Position numbers and translations under genes: made by a program. From Pyricularia pennisetigena (lineage: Eukaryota; Ascomycota; Sordariomycetes; Magnaporthales; Pyriculariaceae), in contig NC_043741.1 of the NCBI RefSeq assembly GCF_004337985.1, forward strand, positions 4,998,140 through 5,062,139: 64,000 nucleotides of DNA. Reading direction: 5' to 3'. This document shows, piece after piece, positions 45,898 to 57,092 of this stretch. Each line of letters opens with the position of its first letter. Position 1 is the first letter of the stretch. The notes under the pieces are model-generated. The model worked only from the letters and a program-made list of their open reading frames with translations. It did no database searches and was not told the origin of the DNA.

Positions 45898-47709
45898 TCA
45901 GGGAGGACTCCTTGGATCTGAACACATTTCCCGTGTACCCTCTGCCGCTATCCTTGACTCTGGTCTAGCCTGTTGCTTACAATTCAACCCCTCGACCGAC
46001 TTCAATTGATCACGCGCCTTCTTCAGCCTAATATGACCGTGGCCTTTTTCCTCCAGATAACCATCCCACTGGCTGTGCTCAAGACTGCTAAGAAAGGCAG
46101 AGGCGAGCTCCAAAAGATCTCCAGCTGGCTCAGGAGTAGCCACCAAATGAGTGATGCAGTATTCTGCAGCATAATTGTAAAAGTCGTTCTGGTTATGTTC
46201 GGGGTTCGACAAGCGCGCTCGATCATTCTGATCGACCGCTTGCCTCTGCGCACATGCTTCCACTCCACGGCACGGCGCATGCTCGCGCTTGTCTCGCAGG
46301 AGCCGCTCCAAGCATTTCCGAGCGAGGAGCTCGTCGCACTCGGCCAGCGTGACAGGCGGCAAGGTATCCGACACGCGGGCGTGCGACCCGAGCAGAAAGT
46401 CTCTAGCCGAAGCGTGACGAAGCTCGACCCGAGATTCAGACACGTACACCAACGGCCTGCAGAGCCGCCCAATCCAGGCCGCTGCGTCGCGCGCGGGGAT
46501 CCCCAGAGCATCCACCAGCATCGCCGGGGTCGCCGGGGCTTGAGCCGCCAGGAGAAAGGCGAAAATGGCGCTGCGTAGCTGCGTCTCCTCCTCGCCGAAC
46601 CCGCCGAGCCTCGAGGTCTCCAGCAACATCCTCTCGTACGCGTCGTGCAGCGCCGGCGGACAGACCTCCAGCCGCATGTCGATGGCCTCGACGTCGTCCA
46701 CGCTCTTTGCGTATTGGGTCAGCACTCTGGTCCACTGAAACGAGCCGTCTGCCGTTTTCAGCACGCGCTTCTTGGCCCTCTCCCTGGAGCCCGGGGGAAG
46801 CGCCGGGTCGCGATCGTATTCCCTCAGAAAGACGGTCAGGACGTCGGACATGACCAAGTCTGCCCTGAGTGTTATGCACGCGGCGTTTTGCATGATCGCT
46901 TTGAGGCATGCTTCGTCGCGCGAGAAGCAGGCCAGTTTGAGTCTCGTTCGCTCCGTCAGCTCTGTTAGTCTCCGCATCAGGTCTGCTCCCGGAACCGCTC
47001 TGTCCTTGTCTGCTGGAGATAAAGTGCACTCGTCCAGCGCATCGATCACGAGGAAGCACGAGGTTTGGCGGCGGATCAGACTCTTCAAGGCCTGCCATGT
47101 GTTTTCACCGGGTAGCTGGTCCTTTGGGCACAATTCAAGCCCGTCCTGATTTACCAGGTTCAATATGGTATGCGTGTCCTCCGTACTGAAGGTGGCTTTG
47201 GGGTGTAGAATCAGCTCCACTAGAATGGACCGGACGAGTTCGGCAGGACTATTCGTCATGGGTCCACGGCAAGCATCGAATCCGAAAGAAAGCACCACGT
47301 TCCTCGCATCGGCCTGCAGGTTTCGCACTACGAGCTGCGCAAGGCTGGATTTGCCGGTTCCTTCAAAAGGCACTCTGAATCAGCCAAAGGAGTAGCCGAT
47401 AGAGCATGTCTCTACGATTTGGTGCAGCATACCTGAATCGCCGCGGACCCAAAGCACCTCCCCGGAGCGACTGGACCGCCAGCTTCGGTATTTGGCGTTT
47501 TCCGGAGACGTGGGCGGCCCGTGGCTGTGCGTTAGCCACGCTCCGGTCCCCGGCTCCGGTTGATCTCTTTTCCCGGTCAGAGGACGGGGTTTGAGACGTG
47601 CTAGGGCCTTTTGAGAAGTTGCCGCGCGCTATGGAAAGAATAGGTTAAACAAAATACATGATGGAGGGGGCCGCATTGGGTTTGGAGTTGTTACCTTGAT
47701 TCTCTCCAT
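45898..47709 (-). CDS. NACHT-domain STAND NTPase, truncated architecture
   Basis: Three exons (47695-47709, 47433-47628, 45898-47360) encode 557 residues. Splicing at TTTTGAAG|GA rebuilds an exact Walker A, GDSGTGKS (residues 68-75); Walker B is LVIDALDE (174-181). GTGAWLTH ahead of the P-loop, the winged-helix LRHASARDFLLG and the NYAAEYC block are standard in fungal NLR-like proteins. Only about 30 residues precede the conserved NACHT lead-in, so there is no HET, Goodbye, nucleoside-phosphorylase or lipase effector domain. The protein stops where ankyrin, WD or TPR repeats normally begin. An in-frame stop lies 12 bases upstream of the ATG. Such proteins act in heterokaryon incompatibility or innate-like signalling; this one may be a fragment or a solo regulator. 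Confidence 0.82.
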
Positions 47710-48806
47710 GTTTCTCCGTCAACTGCACCATCCCGAGTGAGCTGCGTGGCGATTAATGGGTGCTTGCAGGTGGTTCAGCATATGTGTAGCCCAGAGTTTG
47801 TAACACGAGTGCCGCCGATCAAGTCGACCTGCGCATATACATACAGCTTTTGTAAGGAAGGACTCGGTTATCTATGACCCAAAATAGCAGCTCTGGATTC
47901 CGATCGAGCAAACTTCCGATCGTTGCACAAAATTGTCTTGTTTCACTTGGGGATCGAGAGTAACAAAGAAAACATCCTTTTCTTTGCCGTGTCCAGACTA
48001 CGAAAGTACAGCGCGCGTTACGTGAGACGCCTGCAACCCAACAAAAGGTCGTTGGCCGGCGGTGAGGGCCGCAGAACGCCACTGTAAGCAAGCCGCTTTT
48101 TTTTTTTTTTTTTGTTTTTCATGACTGTGCCAAAATGATGATTTTATGAATGACGGAAACAATAAACCCAGCTGCCACATTCAGACTGCCCAGAAAAGTG
48201 CGAGTTGCTTTTTTTTCTTCCCTTTGTGACGGGCTTGACGGGGTTAAAGGTCCGGACGACAATGGCCCGTGATTGGCTGCGCTGTCCGCCCTTTGTTCGT
48301 GATAATGTGATCAATGGCATTTCTGAGGCTGGAGAATCACACCAAACTTTGGATGTCGGGTACACTGAAGCCTATCAAGCAACGATATGCGGTTGGTTGG
48401 TGAAAAGTAGAAAAAAAAAAAAAAGAAAAAAAAAAGGCCGGCGCCAGAAACAGTCGTCAAAGCAGCACTGACGTCAAATTTGCGTGCTGTGCCGTTTCAG
48501 AGAAAAATAGGGCCACTGCTTATGGGTTTTTGTACATCTGCACCCAACATACCATTGAGTTGTTGCATGCTGGGAACTCATATCTCTGGCTGTGTCTGCG
48601 GCATTTACCATATCATTTGACTCTCCAGTGCAATTGTTCATTGAGATTGAGCACATTAGCTGCATTAAATTAATTCTCGGGTTATATATATTTGGTCTGT
48701 GATCTTTATCACGACACTTTAGTATTGCCCCTGTCTCATAGCAAACAGCCTCTTGGCTGGTGAGAGCACACAGCCTCTCGGCTCGTCACTGCCTCCACAA
48801 TCCCGC
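47710..48806. other. Intergenic spacer, no gene recognised
   Basis: This spacer holds the 5' flank of the NACHT gene and the 3' flank of the siderophore transporter. It has a T run at about 48099-48113 and A-rich tracts at 48411-48435. Nothing else is identifiable. Confidence 0.55.
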
Positions 48807-51031
48807 CTACCACACCTGGCCAGCCGTCTGCTTGGTCTTTTTGACATTGACGTTCCTCCACAAAAACACCGCCGCCAGAGCGAGGGGCATCAAGCAAGCC
48901 CCGGCAATGACCATCTTCCTCTGCACGTCGCCATAGGCAGCGACGATGGCGCTCCTCGTCGGGCTCCCAAACGGATACGACAGCTGCACGGGCAGGGAGC
49001 CGTAGATGACGGTCGCGTTGGCCTTTTGGTCCTGCGGCAGCATCTCGGTCAGCAGCGGCAGGAGCTGGTTGGTCCAGATGCCGCCCGAGATGGCGCGGCC
49101 GATGGAGGAGCCGACCGAGGTGGCGAGCCCGATCAGGGCCAGCATGACGGCCACCTGGTTGTGCGACACCACCGACGTGACGGCCAGCTGCTCGCAGATG
49201 ATGATGGTGCCGTTGGCGCACGCCTTGAGCACCTGGCACATGATGACGTAGCCGATGTACGTGTCGGGCGTGCGGAAGTGGATGAGCAGCCCCGTCGCGA
49301 GGACGGCCACGGGCACGGCGGACATGGCGATCCACTTGTAGTGGTGGGTGACGCGGATGAGGCTGCGGGTAAAAAAGGTCGTTTTTTTTTTTCGGCCAGT
49401 GTCAGTGACGGAAGTGCTTCAGCTGAGGACTCCAGATGTTCAGAACCAGATCATCATCACTCACTAGCCGACGATAGGGCCCCAGGTACAAGAGGCAATG
49501 GTGTAGATGTTGGAGATGAACCCGGCCTGAGAAACTGATTGTTGATGCACCACCTGTAGGTACGATGTAAAGTACGAGTCCCAAGTTCTGTGTTTTGTAG
49601 TAGTATTGGTTAGCAAAAGGCATATCAAAACAAAACATTACAAAAAAAAAAAAAAATCACTTGCCCAGCACTCGCAGAAATAATACCCGCAGTGAGTGCA
49701 GCTCCCAATATGGTCCGGTCTTTGAGACTCCTCCACGGGACCAAAGGTGTAACTGCAAAGGTCTTCTCCCACCAAACAAAGGCACACACGAGTAAAGGCC
49801 CAAAGATGATCATGAAAATGATATATGCCGACTTCCATCCGTACGGGCTGTAGGAAACGATGCTGAATGGCAAAAGAAAGATGGAAAAACCTCCGCAGAG
49901 GAGCATCATCCCAACGACTAACACAGCCAAAGGTGGTGGGGAATCAGCTAGGGAACTTGGTCCTGGAATCACACACGCATGGACACCATCGGGAACAACA
50001 TACCGTCAAACTCGTTCAGGTAGAAAACAACAGACTGCACCGTGGACCTGCCGCTGCTCGGCCGCGCCGGGACGAGCCCCTGTCTCTTGGCCCTGCGGAG
50101 GTTCAGCCAAAGCACGACGCAGATGGAGGCGCCAAAGAAGGGGAATATGATGGCGAAAGCACCAAACGCCCAGCGGAAGTCGCTCTTTTTGAGGAAGAGC
50201 TCGGCGACGATGGGGCCTGCGAACGCGTTGCCGATGTACGCGGTCGAGTTGAGCGTGTAGATGATCATGCGGTTCCTCAGCGACGTCAGGTCCGAGATGA
50301 GGACCGTGTGGATGAACCCGACCCCGACGCTGCCGACCGACCAGAAGACGTTGGCTGCCGCGTACGTCTCGATGCTGTTGGAGACGGCCATGAGCATGAG
50401 GCCTGAGGCAGAACAAGTTTCATGTCAGCTTTTCACTGTTCTACTCTCTCTCTCTCTCTGTGCCGTATATCGGTGAACATGAAGACGCTTACCGAAGGAA
50501 GTGAGGCCGTGCACCAGAATGTAAATCTCCATGCGGCCCCAGATGTCTCCTATCTTGGCCATGGGAATCTGCGCAATGCCGGAGCTGAGTCGTGCTACTA
50601 TACCCACGGTGGCAAGGAGTCCGTGGCGCGAGAACGCCGAAGTGACATAGGGCCCGAGGTTGGAGTTCATGTTTTGTTGCATCGAGTGGCAGTACGAAGA
50701 GAGGTAGATCCTGTGCAGTTTGCCGCGTCAACTCCCAAGAATTCCAGCCGTGATTGTCATGGCTCATTAGAACCAAAGGGGTCAAGACTGACAGCACATA
50801 AGTCAGGATTAGGTACTTGGTGGTCCAAGCCTTGGTGATGGCCTGGATCTTTGCAACGCCATGCTGAAGCTCGACGTCCTTGTTCACATCGTGCTCGTCT
50901 TCCGCCGCGTGAGCGTCGGCGCCCGCGGTCTTTTCCTTGTCGTGTGACATGCGCTTGTCGCTGGAATTATCCTCGGTTCCATCAATCGGGGAGATGACCG
51001 ACATAGGGTCGACTTCTTTGGGGTTGGACAT
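48807..51031 (-). CDS. Siderophore-iron transporter (MirB/Arn-type MFS)
   Basis: Six exons (50793-51031, 50493-50710, 50004-50402, 49665-49917, 49465-49587, 48807-49362) encode 595 residues. The joins restore LTYVL|IYLSSYCHSMQQNM, ASAG|TWDSYFTSYLQVV and PIVG|YLIRVTHHYKW. A charged N-tail of about 65 residues precedes 14 predicted helices. Diagnostic blocks are NMNSNLGPYVTSAFSRHG, AKIGDIWGR and GSSIGRAISGGIWTN. Family members are plasma-membrane proton symporters taking up ferric hydroxamate siderophores. Fungal homologues are usually controlled by iron-responsive GATA repressors; no HGATAR site was checked exhaustively. Intron 4 (49588-49664) needs a GC donor (GG|GCAAGT), since no GT donor keeps the frame. 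No siderophore NRPS is nearby. Confidence 0.9.
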
Positions 51032-52419
51032 GGTTTCTGTCGACTGGTCAGAGGTGCCACACTACACGGAAGCTCGCAAGCAAGAGCGGTCGAAGGAAAG
51101 CTCACGTTAGGGGCCGGTTAGACAAGCAGACGGCAGAGATGTAGGGGTGACAATTGGAAATAAATACTGGCCCCAAGACGCACTAAGCCCGGGATGAGAT
51201 AGATGACTAGGCATCTGCAGCGGCAAGACAGATGCCTCGGCCTGTCCAGAAAAGGCATTTGGTCCATGAGTTATTTGTCAAATTGCTATGGGGGGTTGTG
51301 TATTCTCCACTACTATACGATGGAAATGTGGTTCCCCGGCCTGCATATCATCTGCAAAAACGTACGGTTCAGGTATGCCAAGCCCCGGGTTCGCTTCCCT
51401 CTCGCCAGGTGCTCCCTGAGCTATGAGTATGAGACTATCCCGGGATTTGCAGCTCCCGTATGTAATCATGTGAAATGAGGAGCTGGAGGCTCTTTTACAA
51501 AAGTCTAAATGGAGGCTTGAACCTATCGTCCTGATGTTATGCACAGTCCAGTGTACTGCTAGAAGAAAAAAAAAAAAAAAAAACAATGAGCAAATGAGTT
51601 GGCCAACTCGTTTAAGAATCACCAAACACCAAGCTAAGAAGTCCTCCAAGTCATCAATGTCAATCCACATCCGAGTTGCGCCGAGCCTGTCCTTGGCACA
51701 TGCAGTAAAAGTTTGTCCTGGACCTTTCTGAACGGAGAAATGGCATGTCACCAAGGTCAGGAGTGGGTGTCGAGGCTGGGAATGGGGGGTCATTGGGCGG
51801 ATCTGATAAGAAATTTTTCCAGGGCTTGATCAATAAAAGTGGGATCCTTTCGGATCTGATAACTTGAAGGGCAACCATGATATCAGATGATCCATGCATC
51901 GCCCCTCCTACCCCTTGCCAGCATTGGAAGGCCGGTAAAAACTTTTCACATTTACGGATAAAAGGCTTTACTGTTGAGCTACACGTTTCTGCCATAGTTT
52001 TTCTGCTGAAATAAGAGACATGAGAGCATGCGGTCCTTTCCCACGCTGAGGGCATGCATACTTCAAGAGGGTATTCGGAAATGTTATTGCATTAGAATTC
52101 CGCCGCAAAATACCAAGCTCGTATCAAAGGCGTCCGGACAAGAGGACAGTCCTTGTATCTAAGGACTAATTTAGGGAGGTCAGTACTGATGGAAATTGGC
52201 TGGCACAGTGTGGCTCATGACATGCTTTGTGTTGTCTCTTTTGTCAAGGAATGGTGATGAGAGCTGCACAATAGACTGCAAACCAATTGACCTGGTCTAG
52301 TAGGAAATCAACGGGGGATAACCGCTTGCAGCTAGTCGGACTTTGAAGCGCTAAAAAGCTTTTTTTTTTTTTTTTTTTTTTCCTTCTCTCTTTTCTACAA
52401 TGAGAAGAGCTACGCTAAG

Positions 52420-52503
52420 TGTTGCACTAAAAACACAGCCAAAAGACGAAAGCTCCCGTCAATGACTAATGCCAGTGACTTCGGTAAATATAGCATGCAA
52501 CAA
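52420..52503 (+). mobile_element. MITE-like repeat, copy C
   Basis: This 84 bp copy shares the uninterrupted core from GACGAAAGCTCCCG to GGTAAATATAGC with copies A and B. The ends are TGTTGCAC and TGCAACAA. A single-base deletion in the A run and two substitutions separate it from copy B. Confidence 0.76.
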
Positions 52504-53331
52504 TAGGTATATCGAGGTTGATAATTAGTTAATTTATTTGCTCTCATCAGTAAGTCAGGGGAAAAAGTTGTACAAGGGTTAGCCGACATCGGCCAACGGT
52601 CCGTCATTTGCTTGTTTGAGTGACGTGCAGAAAGGAGCAAACGAAAATGACCAGAGGAAATGGTGCCCCAGAACCATACCACTGCAACGCTGGTAATACC
52701 AATCAATTATACCCGCCTAGAGCTGCACAGGATACTTTTCTCAGAAAAAGACCGAGCTTCGCATGCCCTTCCATATCGGTTACTTCCTCCGAATCCAAGC
52801 ACAAAAAAGCCACAGCGGGAAGCGGCAGTTGACAGCTCGGCGGGGCCCACAATTTCCCGCAGTCAAGAAAGTCACATGAGAAATGGAGAGATGAACAATC
52901 AGAGTTGACCAGGGGGGTCTGAGGTCATCTATGGCTAGCCTTGCTAGTCTAGTCTGGAATATTTGGTCAAAGGGAAAAAAAAAATCGTACATAAATATCG
53001 CAAGTGGGATGAACGCCGTATTTGATCAAGTTTCTACACAATGTGGATGGTGGATGACCAAAGAATCCATGGCGCTTAAAAGTAATTGCGGCTGACAGCT
53101 CAACCTATGAAATGTCGTCGACATGGGGTACAGCGCAGGTGGAGACAAACGGCTGCCATTCTGCAGCACACATTGGTCGGCCAAGAGTCGATTTTCAAGC
53201 CAATCCAACGCACGCAAGCGCCGACATGGTCTTCTTACCCCAGAGTACCGCGCCACTCCGACTAGAAGCACCAAATCAGCTTCCGCCATGGCTCCCATCG
53301 GACTCGTGCCTATTCGGCCGAACGCTGGAGG

Positions 53332-53372
53332 TCAGGCAAGCCAGGCGAGCCAGAAGAGCCAGACGAGCCAGG
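53332..53372. repeat. 9-bp minisatellite
   Basis: Roughly four imperfect tandem units of AGCCAGGCG / AGCCAGAAG / AGCCAGACG type lie in non-coding sequence. Confidence 0.7.
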
Positions 53373-54129
53373 TCGCAATGAGCAATAGGCAATGAAAACC
53401 CCGCAGTTCAACGTCTAGAAGCCCTGGGCTGACCCACGGCGGAGCGGCGCTGATCACGCGGCCGTGCGAGACAAGCGTCTGCATTGGTGGTCGCCGTCAC
53501 GGCCTCGGGAATTACTCAATGGCGGTCGCCCAAGCTGGCCAGTGACGCCCAAGTCTGATCCGATAGATCTCTCAGCTATAGCCCCAAGAGGTTCTTGGCC
53601 CGTCCCAATCAGGGTCTACTATGTACCCTTCTTTCTGATGGAGAATCTCCGGGATGATTGAGGTGTCTTGAGGATCGAGGCGCTTCATCGGCCACTTACA
53701 CTGGACGCCGGCCTCTATTTCCTTTATTGGCTTTTTGCGCGCCCGCTTTTGTACAAAAGAAAACCTGCTGCCATCCTTGGGAAATCCCACCCTTTATTGC
53801 GCTTCCTTGGTTTTCCGATTTTTGTTTCCTGTTGCGCCCCTCCTTGACCGTCTCACTCTGTGCTACTATACTTCCATCTAGACGTTGGTTTGTACTGCCT
53901 CGGGAAAGGCAGGCAGGATTGGTCGCATTGTACGGTACACGACGGGCCCTGCCACCCAACACAGGTCCTTTCACGACTCGGTTCGATCCCAATGCTGCGC
54001 CAGTAAGAGACCGTTCAAGGTCGAAAGCCGGATCGAACCCCGGCAGGTTCAAAGCCACAGTAAAAGAAAAACAAGAACCAAAACTTGGGACAAAAAAAAA
54101 AAAAAAAAAACAAAAAGGCAAATTCCATC

Positions 54130-55860
54130 ATGGGGTTGGAATGGAATCCGGGAATGCAGCTGGCCTGCGCCATGTGGGCATTGACGGCCATGTCCCTGGC
54201 TCTGGTAGCCTTGCGGCTGTACACGCGGATCCGCATCATCAAGTTCGTCGGCGCCGAGGACCACATGTACGCGTGGACGGGCCTGTTCCTGCTCCTCTTC
54301 ACCTGTTTCATCCAGGTCGGCGTCCACCACGGCCTGGGCCGCAGCTTCTGGAGCCTGGGGCTCGACGACTCGAGCGACGCCATCTTTTGGACCTACGTCG
54401 CAAACACCTTTGCCATCACGGGCAACGCCATGGCCAAGCTCTCCATGGGGCTGTTCCTGCTGCGCGTCGTGCAGATAACCTGGCAGCGCGTCGCCCTCTG
54501 GGCCCTCATCGCCATCACCGCCGGCACCTCGATCGCCCTCACCGTCATGTTGTGGAACCAGACTACGCCTGTCAAGGCGAGCTGGGACCCGCTGCGGACG
54601 CCGGGCACTTGGAACATACAGATCCAGCCCATGAGCGTCGGCCTTGGAGGTTTGTTGCCCTGCCCCCTGCCTGCTGAGGTGTTGGAGCCAGGCTTTTTAG
54701 TGGCTGACGTGGATTTTATTACAGCTTGGTCGAGCGTCTGTGATTTTTTCTTTGCCATATTCCCTTGGCTCTTCATCTGGTCCTTGCGCATGCCGCAGAG
54801 GGAGAAGCTAATGCTTGCTGGAGGCATGAGTTTGGGTGTCGTGTAAGTTTTTTTTTTTTTTTTTTTTTTTCTTTCTCTGTCCTGTTGTTTCAAGTCTGAT
54901 ATAAACTGTCGACGAGGGTTGAACTAACCAAGAACCTTTACCAACAGCGCCGGGGTTTGCGGCATCGTCAGGACGGTGGTCCTCTCCAGACTCGACGTAT
55001 TCGACTACACCTTGAATTTTGTCCCATATTTCGGCTGGGCCGGCGCCGAGATCGCAGTCGCCATGTTCTGCATCGGCATCCCAACCTTACGACCGCTGTA
55101 CATGAAGAAGCGACACGGCGTGACGCACGAAACCGTCAGCAACGGGAACGGAAGCGGCCAGCCCGCAACCGGACAGAGCGACGACAGGCTGCCGCGCTTC
55201 ACCATGATGCAAGCCAAGCAAGAAAAGGGCGGCTTGGGCAACACCGCCCACCCTTCCACAATACCAACAACCTCAACAACATGCTCCTCTGAGCACGACC
55301 TAGAGGCCAACAACTCCGCCCTCGACGACAGCAGGGTCCTGGCCGCAGCCGCGGCCGCCATGTCGAAGCCGATAGACCTGGAGAGCCGCGCCGCCTCGCC
55401 GGCGGGGAGGGACCACCACCATCACAGCGCGCCCCTCAGCCCGACGACGCTGCAGGCCATGAGGCTCGCGGCGTTTACACGCTTCCCCGACGCCGTCGGC
55501 CACATGCAGGCGCCGCCCGCGAGGCCCATGGCGGCGCACGTGCGGAGCGCATCCAACAACGCAGCGTACGGCCACACCAGGCGGCACGACGACGACGTTA
55601 TCATCGGTGCGCCCGTCGCCAGGCCGGCGACCTCGCACACCCGCAGCTACAACGGCAGCGTCGCGAGCAGCCACACCAGCCACGACAGGCTGCGGCGCGA
55701 CGACAGCGTCGATCTGATCCTGGGCCTTTATGACCACAACCAGAGGACCCATGGCGCGAGGCCGCCGAACGGGACTCCCGGCGACGGCAGGGGCATCTGG
55801 ATCACCAACGAGGTGCATATCGGGAGGGAGGATAATATCAACTGGCCGCTGAGGAGTTGA
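54130..55860 (+). CDS. Rhodopsin-domain integral membrane protein with long tail
   Basis: Three exons (54130-54649, 54725-54842, 54948-55860) encode 516 residues; the joins give GLG|AWSSVCDFFFAIFPW and LGVV|AGVCGIVRTVVL. The first 290 residues hold seven predicted helices with the fungal rhodopsin-domain blocks: RLYTRIRIIKFVGAEDH after helix 1, GNAMAKLSMGLFLLRV, and the SVCDFFFAIFPWLFIWSLRMP segment. The remaining 225 residues are a disordered cytosolic tail rich in Ser, Ala, His and Arg. It resembles PTH11-related receptors but lacks an N-terminal CFEM domain. Function is unknown. Intron 2 starts with a T23 tract six bases after the donor. A diverged pyruvate decarboxylase follows downstream on the same strand. 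Confidence 0.86.
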
Positions 55861-57092
55861 CGTGGCCTGCCCCATCCCATATGGACAATTATAANNNNNN
55901 NNNNNNNNNNNNNNNNNNNNNNNNNNNNNNNNNNNNNNNNNNNNNNNNNAAAGGCTTATTCATCGTGCTGTGCCGTCGCCGGCCCCACGATTTTCTGACA
56001 TTTTCGCCTGTCTAGACGCTTAGATGGAGGAGACTAGATATGACAGATGAGTGCGACGCAAGTCGCTGCTGTTCCAATGATTTTTTTGTTCTTGCTGGCG
56101 CCAAGACCAGCCATTACATACGCAGGGGCCGATCGGGAGACTGGGCCGCGCAGGCAAGGCACGACTACTGTTGTGCTCGAGTGCCTACCCTACCTATTTA
56201 CTTCATCTTCGGAGTCTGGCAGAGCTTACCGCTCGAGACTTTGAAAGTTCCTAATTTAGTTTCTATTATGTATATAATATATGCGATACCATTTTCTCTC
56301 TTGCCAAGGGGCTTTGTGGCGTTCAAGGCTGTGCATGCACGCGTCTAGAGTAAAAGCCTCCTGCCGCTGCCGAAACGGGCTGCCAGGCTGCTCCCTCGGG
56401 CGGCTGGCGCTGCACATCCTCTGCAGGCCTCTCGAGCGGCACGTCCACGCTGCGCCGATATGGCCATTTACTCCCGCACGTCTTGGTTGATCTGCAATTC
56501 AGAGTCTGCATTTTATTTTATTTTTCTATTTTGTTTAGAGTTGCGCCGAGTATCTAAATCAAAGCTTGGTAAACGCCGTAATGCAGCGGGGAAAAAAAGA
56601 AACAGCGGCGCTTGGCAATCCGGAACCTGGCCCTAAGTTCGGCTTTATCCGCAACGAATAAAATGTAAGCCGCGATGTGTTTATGCCCGGAACTCGTTTG
56701 GTTTTATCTTGTACCTGTTGCAAATCAAAGCAAATAACAGAGATGTGAGTTTCATGTCGTGGTAAATACCTACTCGACTAGGAATGTTTTTATTCCGACT
56801 GAATTGTTTCAAGAACTTGGTGGGGCACCCATGTGGCCTGCCTGGTTCTCGTTATCCACTGCTGGCACAGCGGTTTAGGAACCAAGAGTCCAGGGTTGCT
56901 GCCGGATTGCTGTCGGGTATCAGCAAATCCGATGGGGAATTCAACAGAGGATAGATCTCAATGTGTTTATATTAATCACACCATTCCTTGTATGGGACCT
57001 CGCAGCAGACAAGGCGAGGTGCCACTGACGGTCGAGCTGATACAACCTCCACCAAACCAACGCGGCGCACACCCAATTCTCAGCCCGCAGCC
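55861..57092. other. Intergenic spacer with assembly gap
   Basis: This spacer contains an N run at 55895-55949 beginning only 34 bp after the stop of the rhodopsin-domain gene. The rest is unique sequence; the final part is the promoter and leader of the decarboxylase gene. No gene was recognised. Confidence 0.55.
55895..55949. other. Assembly gap (55 N)
   Basis: The bases are unknown. The gap sits just past a coding end, so it does not interrupt a recognised gene. Confidence 0.95.

Larger units (their letters stand above)
51032..54129. other. Long intergenic spacer with a MITE-like copy
   Basis: This 3.1 kb stretch has no recognised gene. It contains A18 at about 51565-51582, T22 at 52360-52381 immediately followed by repeat copy C (52420-52503), a 9-bp minisatellite of AGCCAGNCG units near 53332-53372, and an A18 tract at 54093-54110 just before the next gene start. 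Confidence 0.5.

Noticed and set aside
48807..51031. Siderophore biosynthetic cluster around the transporter
   Set aside because: No NRPS, ornithine monooxygenase or acyltransferase of siderophore type lies within reach; the transporter stands alone.
54010..54060. GCCGG..TTCGAT..CCGGC hairpin resembling a tRNA T-arm
   Set aside because: The loop has eight bases and no other tRNA arms are present; flanks are homopolymeric.
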